DNA of 63,458 nt from the NCBI GenBank assembly GCA_934120675.1, contig CAKOUU010000009.1, positions 1-63,458 of the forward strand. The letters run 5' to 3'. Below are positions 35,198-45,305 of the stretch, in pieces. This DNA comes from an uncultured Clostridia bacterium (GTDB lineage: Bacteria; Bacillota; Clostridia; TANB77; CAG-508). The notes beneath the pieces are model-generated. The model was given only the letters and a program-made list of their open reading frames with translations, made no database searches and was not told the DNA's origin. Within the stretch, counting starts at the first letter, position 1. The number at the start of each line of letters is the position of its first letter. The position numbers and the translations under genes were made by a program.

Positions 35198-36268
35198 ATG
35201 AAAAATGAAAAAAAAAGAGAATCAAATTTTGAATTATTACGAATAATATCAATGATAATGATAATAGCACATCACATGATATTACACAGCAATTTAATTT
35301 ATTATAATGATTATGGAATAAAAAAAATTATTGTAAGTTTTGTATTATATGGCGGTAAGATAGGAGTAATTTTGTTTATTTTAATTTCTGGTTACTATAT
35401 GGTGGATTCGAAATTCAAGATAAATAAATTATTAAAATTATGGTTGGAAATTTTTTTCTACTCAGTTGGTATTGAGGTTTTTTTTATAGTTATTATGAAA
35501 AAAGAAATTTCAATTAATAATATTATAAATGCATTTATTCCTATATCAAATAATAGCTATTGGTTTATGACATCATATTTTGCTACATACTTAATTTCAC
35601 CATTTATTAATAAGATTATTAAAAGTAATAATCAGGACAAAAACAAGAAATTAATAACTATCTGGTTTGTAATATTATCTCTGCCAATGATACTAATCAA
35701 AAAGGGATTTTATAATGAAACATTATTTTTTTGTTGGATATATTCAGTTGGAGCATATATAAAAACTTATGATATTAAAATTTTTAAAAATAAAAAAAAC
35801 TTTTGGTATATTATATTATTTAATAATATATTTTTAATGGTGATAGTTATATTAATGGGATACTTATCAAGCAAAAATACAATTGCATTAAAAGGAATTA
35901 CTCATTTTAGTAGTATTAATAGTATTCCGATGTTAATAAATGCATTTGCTATATTTGAAAGATTTAAAGAAATTAAATTGAGATATAATAAAATTATATT
36001 GTCACTAGCTTCAAATTCACTAGCAGTATATTTAATACATGATAATTACAATTTTCAAAATCTTTTATGGAATAATATTATTGATTTTAAAAAGTTATAC
36101 GAAAATCAGTTCTGGATATTGCTTTTATGTATAGTAGGATTGCCAGTAATTATTTATTTAATTTGTTATATTATAGAAGAAATTAGAAAATATATTTTTG
36201 ACAAATTTAATATTAACATACCAAATAAAATTAGTATCAAGATAAATAAAATAATTAACTTTGAATAA
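35198..36268 (+). CDS. Acyltransferase 3 family membrane protein
   Basis: Predicted to O-acetylate or otherwise acylate the sugar repeat unit. About ten membrane helices. The family start FELLRIISMIMIIAHH (R-x10-H pattern) and GVILFILISGYYMVDSK are present. Length 356. Part of the glycosyltransferase operon. Confidence 0.9.
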   Translation: MKNEKKRESNFELLRIISMIMIIAHHMILHSNLIYYNDYGIKKIIVSFVLYGGKIGVILFILISGYYMVDSKFKINKLLKLWLEIFFYSVGIEVFFIVIMKKEISINNIINAFIPISNNSYWFMTSYFATYLISPFINKIIKSNNQDKNKKLITIWFVILSLPMILIKKGFYNETLFFCWIYSVGAYIKTYDIKIFKNKKNFWYIILFNNIFLMVIVILMGYLSSKNTIALKGITHFSSINSIPMLINAFAIFERFKEIKLRYNKIILSLASNSLAVYLIHDNYNFQNLLWNNIIDFKKLYENQFWILLLCIVGLPVIIYLICYIIEEIRKYIFDKFNINIPNKISIKINKIINFE

Positions 36269-36284
36269 TAAAGGAGAATGAAAA

Positions 36285-37460
36285 ATGATTGAAAAAAAAT
36301 TAAATGGAACTGTAATTGTTACATATAGATGTAATGCGAGGTGCACAATGTGCAATAGGTATAAGGCTCCATCAAGGCCAGAAGAAGAAATAAGTATTGA
36401 GACAATCAAAAAATTACCTAAAATGTATTTTACTAATATTACAGGAGGAGAACCTTTTATAAGAGAAGATTTACCAGAAATAGTAGAAGAACTTTATAAA
36501 AAATCAGATAGAATAGTAATCTCTACAAATGGATTCTTTACCGATAGAATTATAGCATTAGCAGAGAGATTCCCTAATATAGGTATAAGAATTTCTATTG
36601 AGGGGTTAGAAGAAACTAATAATGCAATTAGAGGATTGCAAGATGGATATAATAGAGGATATTCGACATTAAAAAAATTGGTTGAATTGAAGCATCCAGA
36701 TGTAGGATTTGGGATGACTGTACAAGATGCAAATGCAAAAGACTTAGTTAAGTTATATGAAAAATCAAATGAGATGGGAATGGAATTTGCAACAGCATCT
36801 TTACATAACAGTTTTTATTTTGTTGAAGCAAAAAATATTATAAAAGATAGATTGATGGTCGGAAAGGAATTTGAAAAATTAATAAATAAACTATTAGAGT
36901 CAAACTCACCTAAAAAATGGTTTAGAGCATATTTTAATCATGGATTAATTAATTACATTTTTGGACAAAAAAGATTACTACCTTGCGATATGAGTTTTGA
37001 TACTTTTTTTATAGATCCATATGGAGATGTAATGCCATGTAATGGAACAAAAGATAAAGAAGTAATGGGGAATCTTAATAAACAGAGTTGGGAAGAATTA
37101 TGGAATTCAGAACAAGCAGAAATAGTAAGAAATAAAGTTAGACATTGTGATAGAAATTGTTGGATGATTGGATCAGTATCTCCTGCAATGCATAAATACA
37201 TTTGGAAACCTACATTTTGGGTAATAAAACATAAGTTTTTCAGATTTTGGAAAAAAGAAAAATATTCAATGTATGAAAACAAAATTGTTAGAGATTTTAG
37301 GGATGGAAAAATAACAAAAGAAGAATTAGACAAATGTTCAACTTGTGATATGTGTGCAAAAATAAATAACGGTTTAAGCAAAGAATCAATGGAACAACTA
37401 AAAAATAAAAGTGGAGAAGAGATTGTAGACGAAGACATAAAAAAACAAATGGAGAAATGA
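36285..37460 (+). CDS. Radical SAM/SPASM enzyme
   Basis: Radical SAM core with CNARCTMC (CxxxCxxC, residues about 16-23) for the SAM-cleaving 4Fe-4S cluster and TGGEP (SAM binding). The C-terminal half carries further Cys clusters (CDMS, PCNGTKD, CDRNC, CSTCDMC) as in SPASM proteins with auxiliary clusters. Length 391. Inside a polysaccharide operon it may modify a sugar or an attached group; similar genes occur in O-antigen/capsule loci, but the reaction is not predictable from sequence. Confidence 0.9.
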   Translation: MIEKKLNGTVIVTYRCNARCTMCNRYKAPSRPEEEISIETIKKLPKMYFTNITGGEPFIREDLPEIVEELYKKSDRIVISTNGFFTDRIIALAERFPNIGIRISIEGLEETNNAIRGLQDGYNRGYSTLKKLVELKHPDVGFGMTVQDANAKDLVKLYEKSNEMGMEFATASLHNSFYFVEAKNIIKDRLMVGKEFEKLINKLLESNSPKKWFRAYFNHGLINYIFGQKRLLPCDMSFDTFFIDPYGDVMPCNGTKDKEVMGNLNKQSWEELWNSEQAEIVRNKVRHCDRNCWMIGSVSPAMHKYIWKPTFWVIKHKFFRFWKKEKYSMYENKIVRDFRDGKITKEELDKCSTCDMCAKINNGLSKESMEQLKNKSGEEIVDEDIKKQMEK

Positions 37461-37464
37461 AAAT

Positions 37465-38535
37465 ATGAAAAAAGTTTTATATATTACTAACATCGAAGTG
37501 CCATATAGGACAGAATTCTTTAATCAACTATCTCAAAAATGTGAATTAACAATTCTGTATGAAAGGGAAAAGTCTTTTAATAGAAATGAAATATGGACAA
37601 AAAGCGTTAATTCATATAAGTTTGATAAAGAATATCTTAAAGGAATAAAAATTCATAATGAATTTGGATTTGATCTAAAAATATTAAAATATATTTTTTC
37701 TAAAAAGTATGATAAAATTATTATTGGATGTTACAATAGTCCAATACAGATTTTTGCAATTATGATAATGAGACTATTCAGAATAAAATATATACTGAAT
37801 TTAGATGGAGACTATTCTTTTGAAGGGAAAAGTATAAAGAATAAAATAAAAAAATTTATATTAAATGGTGCAGATAAATACTTGGTTGCTGGTGAAGTAG
37901 CAACTAAAAAATTACGAAAAATTTTGCCAAAAGCTAATATAAAACCTTATCATTTCAGTTCTTTAACTGCAATGGAATTAAAGCAAAATGCTAGATTGAA
38001 ACAAAGAAATATTAATAATAAAGTTTTGGTTGTAGGACAATATTACGAATATAAAGGACTTGATATTGCATTGAATTGTGCAAGGGTTTTAGATAATATT
38101 ACATTTTTATTTATAGGAGCAGGAAATAGAAGTGAAATTTTAAGAAAAAAAGCGAATGAAATGGGATTAAGAAATATAGAAATCATTTCATTTTTAGATA
38201 AGCAAAAGTTATATTTAGAATATGAAAATTGTAAATTATTATTACTACCTTCGAGAAAAGAATGTTGGGGACTAGTAATAAACGAAGCAGCTTCTTTTGG
38301 ATGTCCGATTATTTCAACTTTTGGAAGTGGAGCAGCAGTAGAATTTTTACATGAAAATTATTCTGAATTACTGGCAAATCAAGATGATGACATAGATTTA
38401 ATAAATAAAATTAAATATTTATTAAAGCAAGATAAATCATACTTTAATAAATATTCAGAATATTTATTAAATATGTCTAAAAAATATAGTATTGAAAAAA
38501 ATGTAGAAGAATTTCTAGAAATAATTAATGGTTAA
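37465..38535 (+). CDS. Family 4 glycosyltransferase
   Basis: GT-B protein, 356 residues. N-terminus MKKVLYITNIEVPYRTEFFNQL, with NLDGDYSFEGKS in the acceptor region, VVGQYYEYKGLDIAL, and LPSRKECWGLVINEAASFGCPII (E-x7-E type). Five bp after the radical SAM gene. Confidence 0.92.
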   Translation: MKKVLYITNIEVPYRTEFFNQLSQKCELTILYEREKSFNRNEIWTKSVNSYKFDKEYLKGIKIHNEFGFDLKILKYIFSKKYDKIIIGCYNSPIQIFAIMIMRLFRIKYILNLDGDYSFEGKSIKNKIKKFILNGADKYLVAGEVATKKLRKILPKANIKPYHFSSLTAMELKQNARLKQRNINNKVLVVGQYYEYKGLDIALNCARVLDNITFLFIGAGNRSEILRKKANEMGLRNIEIISFLDKQKLYLEYENCKLLLLPSRKECWGLVINEAASFGCPIISTFGSGAAVEFLHENYSELLANQDDDIDLINKIKYLLKQDKSYFNKYSEYLLNMSKKYSIEKNVEEFLEIING

Positions 38536-38547
38536 GGGGAAATACAT

Positions 38548-39759
38548 ATGATTACAAAAAAAAACAGTTGTGCAGGTTTTATTATACTAATATATTTGTT
38601 AGTTTTTCAAACATTAATCCAAAAGTTTATACCTGCGTTTCAATATTTTGACGAAGTTTTAGCTTTATTTGGTATTATATATTTTATTTTAAAAACTATA
38701 AAAACTAAAAAAATTAGATATAATAAAAAAAATGTTTCAATATTTTTAGCTTTTTTAATAATAATTATAATAGGTTTTTACTCTAATATTAAAAACCATT
38801 ATCAAACATTACAGTATATTTTTTTTGATTTTTTAGTTATGTTTAAGTTTTTCTTAGTTTTTTATTTGAGTAGAAATATTATCAACTATAAAATATTAAT
38901 TGAAAATAAAAATAAAATAATTTTTGCAATAGATTTTATTGTATATATTTTAGCGATTTTGACAATTTTAAATTATATTTTTAATATTTTTCCAAGTTCA
39001 TATATGAGATTTGGAATAAAATCTAATCAATTATTTTTTGGACATCCAACAGGGTTAACGATTTATTCTACATTATTTATTGCGATATTACTAATGTGTG
39101 GAAAAAAATTAACATCAATAGACATAATAATTTCTATTTGCTTAATAATGACTACGTTACGATTTAAGGCTTTTGGAGCTATTATTTTATGCATAGGAAT
39201 TATTCTTTATACTGACTTAACAGGAAAAAGAATTTCGTTTAGCAAATTAGGAATTATAGGGATGCTATGTATTGCTGTTGCATATTCAACAATAATTTTT
39301 TATTTTGAAAATGATAGTTCAGCAAGAGGAATGTTGTTAAATACCTCAATAAAAATTGCAAATGATTATTTCCCTTTAGGAACAGGGTTTGGAACGTATG
39401 CATCATACTTCTCAGTTCAGAATTATTCAGAGGTATATAAAATTTATAAATTAAATAATGTTTATGGTCTAATGGAAGAAAATGCAATATTTGTATCAGA
39501 TACATTTTGGCCAATGATTTTGGGACAATTTGGATACTTAGGTTTAATATCATATATTTTTATTATTTATAAAATTTATGTTGATATTCAAAAAAATTAT
39601 TCAAAACAGAATAAAGGAGTATACCAAGCAAAGATGATTTGCTTAGGATATTTAATTATTTCAAGTATTGCAGAATCAGCTTTTGTCAATCCAATATCAA
39701 TAGCAATGGCAATTATATTGGGATTGAATATAAACGATAAAAAGGAGATAAAGGATTAA
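38548..39759 (+). CDS. O-antigen-polymerase-like membrane protein (Wzy type)
   Basis: About eleven membrane helices in 403 residues with a large loop (about 260-320) containing GTGFGTYASYFS, the kind of periplasmic-type loop seen in O-antigen ligase/polymerase proteins. Predicted to join repeat units outside the membrane. Sequence in this family is poorly conserved, so the call rests on topology, this loop and the operon. The stop overlaps the next start by one base (TAATG). Confidence 0.8.
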   Translation: MITKKNSCAGFIILIYLLVFQTLIQKFIPAFQYFDEVLALFGIIYFILKTIKTKKIRYNKKNVSIFLAFLIIIIIGFYSNIKNHYQTLQYIFFDFLVMFKFFLVFYLSRNIINYKILIENKNKIIFAIDFIVYILAILTILNYIFNIFPSSYMRFGIKSNQLFFGHPTGLTIYSTLFIAILLMCGKKLTSIDIIISICLIMTTLRFKAFGAIILCIGIILYTDLTGKRISFSKLGIIGMLCIAVAYSTIIFYFENDSSARGMLLNTSIKIANDYFPLGTGFGTYASYFSVQNYSEVYKIYKLNNVYGLMEENAIFVSDTFWPMILGQFGYLGLISYIFIIYKIYVDIQKNYSKQNKGVYQAKMICLGYLIISSIAESAFVNPISIAMAIILGLNINDKKEIKD

Positions 39760-40805
39760 TGAAAAAGATAGGAATTTTAACATATCATAAAGCTAATAAT
39801 TTAGGAGCTGTTCTTCAAGCATATGCTTTGCAACATAAACTTTTACAAATATCACAAGTAGATAATGTTGAAATAATTGATTATGATAATGGGATATTTG
39901 TTGAAAAAATAAAAAATAATTCTATAAAAAGTGTTTTTAAAAATATTTATTATAAAATAAAAAATAAAGGGTTTACAAAATTTAGACAAAAGTATTTGAA
40001 TTTGTCTGATTCATATACCTCAGATACAATAAATAAATCAAATGATGTATATGACATTTTTATAACAGGGAGTGATCAAGTATGGAACTTGTCTTGTTCT
40101 GGAAATGACTATAACTATTTTTTGAATTTTACTAATAAAGATAAAGTTAAAATTTCTTATGCAGCAAGTATTGGAATATATGAATTTAAAGAGGATGAAA
40201 GAAAAAAATTGCATGAAATACTAAATTCTTTTGATATGATATCAATTAGAGAGAATAACTCATTAAGACAATTTGATTTTATAGATAAAGAAATTAGAGT
40301 TGTACCAGATCCGGTTTTTTTATTGAATAAAAACGAATGGGAAGAAATAATTCCAAAAAGAATTATCAAACAAGACTATATATTGGTGTATTTAATTCAA
40401 GATGATATTAATGTTATGAAAAATGCAGAAAGATATGCAAAAGAAAATAATTTAAAATTGATTTCTAATAAAAAGAGTATAGAATTTATTTTAAATAATT
40501 CACCGGAAAAATTTTTATCTTGGATAAAATATGCCAAATGTATATTTACCAATTCTTTTCATGGAACAGCATTCTCTCTGATTTTTGAAAAGGATTTTTA
40601 TTCTGATATACAACTTATTGGAGGAAAAATTAATAATCGAATATATGACTTGTTGATTGATTTATGCTCAGAAGAACATATTATAAAAAATAATAAATTA
40701 ACCGAAAAATTTGATTATACAAAAACAAATAAAAAAATCGATGAATTACGACAAGTAGGTTTAAAATACTTAACAGACATTATGAAAGGGAAAGAAAATG
40801 AATAA
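39759..40805 (+). CDS. Polysaccharide pyruvyl transferase family protein
   Basis: Adds a pyruvyl ketal to a sugar in the polymer (family of CsaB/WcaK). Seen: GILTYHKANNLGAVLQAYALQ, FITGSDQVWN, ISYAASIG, DPVFLL, and NSFHGTAFSLIF near the C-terminus. Length 348. Overlaps the flippase gene by eight bp. Confidence 0.93.
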   Translation: MKKIGILTYHKANNLGAVLQAYALQHKLLQISQVDNVEIIDYDNGIFVEKIKNNSIKSVFKNIYYKIKNKGFTKFRQKYLNLSDSYTSDTINKSNDVYDIFITGSDQVWNLSCSGNDYNYFLNFTNKDKVKISYAASIGIYEFKEDERKKLHEILNSFDMISIRENNSLRQFDFIDKEIRVVPDPVFLLNKNEWEEIIPKRIIKQDYILVYLIQDDINVMKNAERYAKENNLKLISNKKSIEFILNNSPEKFLSWIKYAKCIFTNSFHGTAFSLIFEKDFYSDIQLIGGKINNRIYDLLIDLCSEEHIIKNNKLTEKFDYTKTNKKIDELRQVGLKYLTDIMKGKENE

Positions 40806-42252
40806 TAAAAAAGAAACAAAAAGACTTTTAATTAATACAGCTTTAATAGCATTTGGAAATTTAGGTGCTAAACTAATCTCTTTTTTACTATTGCCTTTAT
40901 ACACAAGTATATTAACTACAAGTGATTATGGTATATATGATTTTATTATTACAATTTCAACATTTCTTACACCAGTAGTGTCATTATCATTATATGAATC
41001 ATTGTTTAGATTTTTAATTGAAGCGAAACAAAAAGATGATAATAAAAAAGTAAAAAATGTAATTTCATGTTCAATCATATTAACAATCATATGTGAAATA
41101 ATCTATTTTGTTATTTCAATAATTATATTTTGGATAAGCAAAATAAATTATATTCCTATATTAAATTTGTATGTTATTTCCGGAATTTTATATTTGTTTT
41201 CAATTTCTTTACTTAGAGGAATTGGACAATTGAAATTTTATGCACTATACTCTGGAATAAAAAATGCTTTGCAAGTATTATTAAGTTATATTTCAGTAGC
41301 AAAGTTAAATTTGGGAATTAATGGATTATTATTTGCGACCATAATAACATCTTTTGGTATAAGTATTGCTATTTTTATTCATTTTAAATTATGGGAATAT
41401 ATATCTATTAGAAAAGAGAACTTTAAAATGGCAAAAGATTTAGTTAAATATTCATTACCACTAGTTCCGGATAGTGTTGGAACAACAATTGTAGGGATGG
41501 CAGATAGAATAGTTGTAAAAGGAGTCTTAGGAAATTCTGAAAATGGAATTTATTCTATTGCACATAAATTCCCATCAATGATTGAAGTAATATACCATTT
41601 TTTTATGACAGCATGGAATGAGTCTGCTTCAAGAGTATATGAAAGCAGTAAAGAAAATCAAGAAAAAATAAAAGAGTATTACCAAGAATTATATAAATTT
41701 ACTCAAAGATTTATAATAGGCGCTGTATTAGGATTATTAGCTGTTATGCCACTATTATTTAAAGTTTTAATCAAAGGTGATTATATAAGAGCTTTTGAGT
41801 ATATACCGATTTTATTAATAGCACAACTTTTGAATTGTATCGCTAATTTTTATTCAGGAATACTTATTGCAAATAAAGATACAAGAAAGATAGCAAAATC
41901 TACATTAATTGCGGCAGGAATTAATGTAATACTGAATATTTCATTAGTGTTTTTTCTAGGAATGTATGGGGTATTAATAGGAACATTAATTTCTAATATA
42001 GTATTAGTCTTAATAAGAAAAAATAATAGTGATAAATACATTAAATTAGATGAAAATTATAAGTATTTATTAATAACAATTTGCGTATTTGTAATTATAT
42101 TATTGTTATACGATTATAATAATATATATAAGTGTATAGTAGCAATAATAATATCAATAATATATTTTTTTGTAACTAACAATATGTTTATATTAATGGT
42201 ATTTCAATGGATAAAAAGAAAAATATCTAAGAAAAAAGAGGAAAAAGTATAA
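40798..42252 (+). CDS. Lipid-linked oligosaccharide flippase (Wzx type)
   Basis: About fourteen membrane helices in 484 residues; begins RLLINTALIAFGNLGAKLISFLLLPLYTSIL read in parts, with TTSDYGIYDF, typical of polysaccharide transporters in the MOP superfamily. Carries the lipid-linked repeat unit across the membrane. One-base overlap with the next gene. Confidence 0.92.
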   Translation: MNNKKETKRLLINTALIAFGNLGAKLISFLLLPLYTSILTTSDYGIYDFIITISTFLTPVVSLSLYESLFRFLIEAKQKDDNKKVKNVISCSIILTIICEIIYFVISIIIFWISKINYIPILNLYVISGILYLFSISLLRGIGQLKFYALYSGIKNALQVLLSYISVAKLNLGINGLLFATIITSFGISIAIFIHFKLWEYISIRKENFKMAKDLVKYSLPLVPDSVGTTIVGMADRIVVKGVLGNSENGIYSIAHKFPSMIEVIYHFFMTAWNESASRVYESSKENQEKIKEYYQELYKFTQRFIIGAVLGLLAVMPLLFKVLIKGDYIRAFEYIPILLIAQLLNCIANFYSGILIANKDTRKIAKSTLIAAGINVILNISLVFFLGMYGVLIGTLISNIVLVLIRKNNSDKYIKLDENYKYLLITICVFVIILLLYDYNNIYKCIVAIIISIIYFFVTNNMFILMVFQWIKRKISKKKEEKV

Positions 42253-43226
42253 TGATAAAGTCATATTTAGCAATTAGTAAAGACAATGAAATAGTAAGGA
42301 ACAGTTCATCTGGTGGAGCGTTCTCAATATTAACTAATATAAAATTAAAAGAAAATTATAAAATATATGGATGTATTATGGATGAAAATTTAAAAGTATA
42401 TCATATTGATGCTAACACAGAAAAAGAAAGAAATAAAATGAGAGGTTCAAAATACATTCAATCAAATATAAATGACAGTTATAAAAAAATTGAAAAAAAC
42501 TTAAAAAATAATGAAAAAGTTGTGTTTTCAGGAACACCATGCCAAATAGCAGCAATATATTCATATCTAAATATAAAAAAAATAGAACTAAACAATTTCT
42601 ATACAATTGAAATTATTTGTCACGGCGTAGGAAGTAATAATTTTTTTAATGATTATATAAAAAAATTAGAAAAAGATTATAGAAGTAAAGCAATTATTTG
42701 CAATTTTAGAAGTAAATCAAGACCTGGAAAGCTTCAAGATATGACAGTAAAATTTGAAAATGGAAAAAGATATCATGCGTCTACTACAAGATATGATTGG
42801 TTTTATTCAGCATATCATGCAAATTTAATTTTAAGACCATCATGTTATAAATGTAGATTTGCATGTGAAAAGAGAAATGCAGATATAACGATAGCTGATG
42901 CTTGGGGAGAAAATAAAAATATTTCTAATTCACTAATTATATGTAATACTGAAAAAGGGAAGTTATGGTTAAATAGTGTAAGAGAAGATTTCTATATTAA
43001 AGAAGTTAATTTAAAGAAATTTAATATACCAAATATGAAAAGACCAACACCAAAGCCTATTAATTATGATGAATTTACACAAATATATATTAGTAGGGGA
43101 TATTTAGAAGCACAGAGATATATAGGAAATAATAAAATTAGTGCAAAAATTAAAGTTTGGATTATAAATATAGCCGATAAAATTAATTTAATGGAAATTT
43201 TAAAAAAATTTAAAAGAGGTAATTAA
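42252..43226 (+). CDS. FrhB-like (F420 hydrogenase beta subunit family) protein
   Basis: Proteins of this family in capsule loci are usually fused to an N-terminal ferredoxin domain; here the 324-residue chain begins directly with SYLAISKDNEIVRNSSSGGAFS. Other signs: MRGSKYIQS, VVFSGTPCQIAA, ICHGVGSN, and CYKCRFACEKRNADITIADAW (Cys cluster). Probably a flavin/iron-sulfur oxidoreductase acting on a sugar or linked group. The ferredoxin domain follows as a separate gene two bp downstream. Confidence 0.88.
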   Translation: MIKSYLAISKDNEIVRNSSSGGAFSILTNIKLKENYKIYGCIMDENLKVYHIDANTEKERNKMRGSKYIQSNINDSYKKIEKNLKNNEKVVFSGTPCQIAAIYSYLNIKKIELNNFYTIEIICHGVGSNNFFNDYIKKLEKDYRSKAIICNFRSKSRPGKLQDMTVKFENGKRYHASTTRYDWFYSAYHANLILRPSCYKCRFACEKRNADITIADAWGENKNISNSLIICNTEKGKLWLNSVREDFYIKEVNLKKFNIPNMKRPTPKPINYDEFTQIYISRGYLEAQRYIGNNKISAKIKVWIINIADKINLMEILKKFKRGN

Positions 43227-43227
43227 G

Positions 43228-43431
43228 ATGAAAGAAATTCCAAAATTATATGAGGATAAAGAAGAATGTTGCGGATGTTTTGCTTGTGAACAAATATGTC
43301 CAAAAAAAGCAATTAAAATGGTTGAAGACAAATTGGGATTTTATTATCCTAAAATAAACAGTGGAAAATGTATTAATTGTAAAAATTGTTTAAAAGTGTG
43401 TCCGTTAAAAAATAACCAATTTAATAATTAA
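43228..43431 (+). CDS. Small two-cluster ferredoxin-like protein, possibly truncated
   Basis: 67 residues with two 4Fe-4S motifs: CCGCFACEQICP (CxxCxxCxxxCP, about 15-26) and CINCKNCLKVCP (about 47-58). In relatives this domain is followed by an FrhB part in the same chain. Here the frame stops at KNNQFNN and the next 250 bp is non-coding before an insertion sequence. It may either pair with the upstream FrhB protein or be the leftover start of a second FrhB gene. Confidence 0.8.
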   Translation: MKEIPKLYEDKEECCGCFACEQICPKKAIKMVEDKLGFYYPKINSGKCINCKNCLKVCPLKNNQFNN

Positions 43432-43679
43432 GAAGAATTGTCAATTGAAAAAGTAAATTCTATTTAGAAAAAGTAATTTCTTTTTACCAATTAAACGATA
43501 TTTAAATGAAAAATTTAACATAATTTTTATAAAAATAGAATATTTTGAGTAAAATGAAATTCTATTTAAGAAAAAACACAAAAAGAAATAAATGAATTCA
43601 AATCATATTTTTTATTAAATTTGATTTAAAGCTTTTATGTGAAAAAATCTCCTAAAATTTGAGGCTGAAAGTCAATAGT
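43432..43679 (+). other. AT-rich spacer before the insertion sequence
   Basis: No gene, tRNA or strong hairpin found. Contains repeated AAAAAGTAA(A/T)TTCT words (about 43449-43486). Possibly eroded sequence left after loss of polysaccharide genes. Confidence 0.5.
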
Positions 43680-45131
43680 TGGGGGTGGAAAACTTTGAAA
43701 GTTTTCTGCTCCAATATTTTTATGCATTTTTAAAACAAATCATAAAAATATCTGAAAATATGTAATTTTGAGTATAGTTAATAAACCAATTAATTAATTG
43801 GTAAATAATGGTAATATGCAGTTTTATATAATTAATTACCCACGATTAAGCAACATAATTCTTGCTTTAAAATTCGTAAAATTTCTTACACCAAAAGAAA
43901 TTCTTTTTAAAACTTTAATTTTATTATTAAAGCCCTCAGTAGGTCCATTTGAATATGGAACTTCTAGTGAGTTTTTTATTTCACAATACCAATGTTGATA
44001 TGTTTTGGCACATTCTTGTAGTTCAGTTATATCAGATTCAAGGTTATATTTAATCCAGTTTGAGAGTTTATTTATTTTAAAATCAGAATTTTCGTCAGAA
44101 TGGATAATATCTAATAATTCTTCTTTCTCTCTGTAAGCAATACGGAGACTTTCAGAATAATTATTGAGTATATAAGTTAGTTCTTCATATTGTTCATCTG
44201 AATTCAAATTACATTTTCTTGAAAGAAGAAGTTTTCTAGAGTGTTTAAAATATATTCTTTCTTTTCTTGGTAAATTATTTTGTACAGAAATTCTAATTTT
44301 ATTAACAGCATCACAAGCATATCTAGCAAAATGAAAATGGTCTGCAACAATTTTAGCTTTTCTGAAACAAGTAAAAGCAATATCTTTATATGTTTCCCAT
44401 AAATCAGTAACAAAATATTTAACAATATCAAGTTCAGATTTAGGAAATTTTTTAAAATAGTCACATAAAAAATGTTTATGTCTGCATTCAAGAATATCAA
44501 CAACTTCATGAGTTTCACCATCAATTAATGCAACTTGATATTTATAATGCCCAGTATTTCCCTTAAATTCATCAATACAAAGTACTTTAGGAAGATGTGA
44601 AGGAGTTACAGCAAGATAAGGAAAAAGTCTAGAAATATACCCAGGAGAAATCCCACACATATTAGCAATGTCAGAACAAGAAGAAAGTTTACGAAGTTGA
44701 TCAACAACAAATTCAGTAAGTCTAGTAGATTTTCTAGAATATTTGTTAACAATAGAATTATTTTCGTAAAAGGATTTATGGCAAAGCTTACATTCATATC
44801 TACGTTTATTGTAAATGAGTTTAGTATTTTTAAAATATACAGGAATATCTGTAATAATTTGAGTTCTATAATCATGAATTTTAGTAGTTTCAGAACCACA
44901 ATAAGGACATAAATGTTCTTTTACAGGCAATTCGATGTAAATTTCCACTTTTTCTTTTAAATTTTTAATATTTTTACGATAACATCTTCCAAATTTAATA
45001 AATTTTTGATAAAATTAGTTTGCACTTATCAATACCTCCTTTAATGTTTTTCGCAATTACATTTTATCAGGTATTTAAGATAAGTGCTATATTTTTTTTT
45101 TAAATGTCGGAGTTTTTTTACCCACCCCAAC
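43680..45131. mobile_element. ISL3-like insertion sequence (ends tentative)
   Basis: The minus-strand transposase is flanked by short G-rich inverted ends: TTGGGGGTGGAAAA on the left and, on the opposite strand at the right, TTGGGGTGGGTAAA. That gives about 1.45 kb, a normal size for this family. I could not identify a convincing 8-bp target duplication, so the exact ends are uncertain. Confidence 0.6.
43836..45025 (-). pseudogene. ISL3-family transposase, frameshifted near its N-terminus
   Basis: DDE transposase. The main frame (GTG at 44948, 370 residues) has a zinc-binding start (CPYCGSET, CKLCHKSF), an HTH region (SCSDIANMCGISPGYISRLF), and DDE-type segments (LCIDEFKG, VTDLWETYKD, PYSNGPTEGFNNKIKVLKR). 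It has no ribosome site. The true start is GTG at 45025, with AAAGGAGG nine bases upstream, giving VQTNFIKNLLNLEDVIVK, the usual family start. That frame stops at 44957 and would join the main frame if one A were added in the A-run near 44970-44975. So the gene carries a -1 frameshift (decay, error, or less likely programmed). Confidence 0.82.
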
Positions 45132-45237
45132 ATTTATTATAGAACCAAAAATGCATATATTAGTGTATTTTTTTATTTAAAGAATTTAATAAAAAATGTG
45201 AAATATATAATAAAAATAGAAAAATGAGAGATAAATA

Positions 45238-45285
45238 TTGACATTTGTTAAATATATGATATAATTTGATTACCTTTTAGGTAAT
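45238..45285 (+). promoter_or_regulatory. Promoter and operator of the toxin-antitoxin pair
   Basis: TTGACA, 16-bp spacer, TATAAT with extended -10 TGA. Immediately downstream lies the palindrome ATTACCTTTTAGGTAAT (45269-45285), well placed at the transcription start for autorepression by the antitoxin. Confidence 0.75.
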
Positions 45286-45305
45286 TAACAAAAAGAGGTG
45301 AAAAC

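Noticed and set aside
43798..43998. Plus-strand frame of 66 codons
   Set aside because: It lies opposite the 3' end of the transposase and has no ribosome site.
44957..45025. Programmed -1 frameshift in the transposase
   Set aside because: The A-run does not give a canonical slippery heptamer in the right phase, and ISL3 elements normally use one frame; decay or error is more likely.
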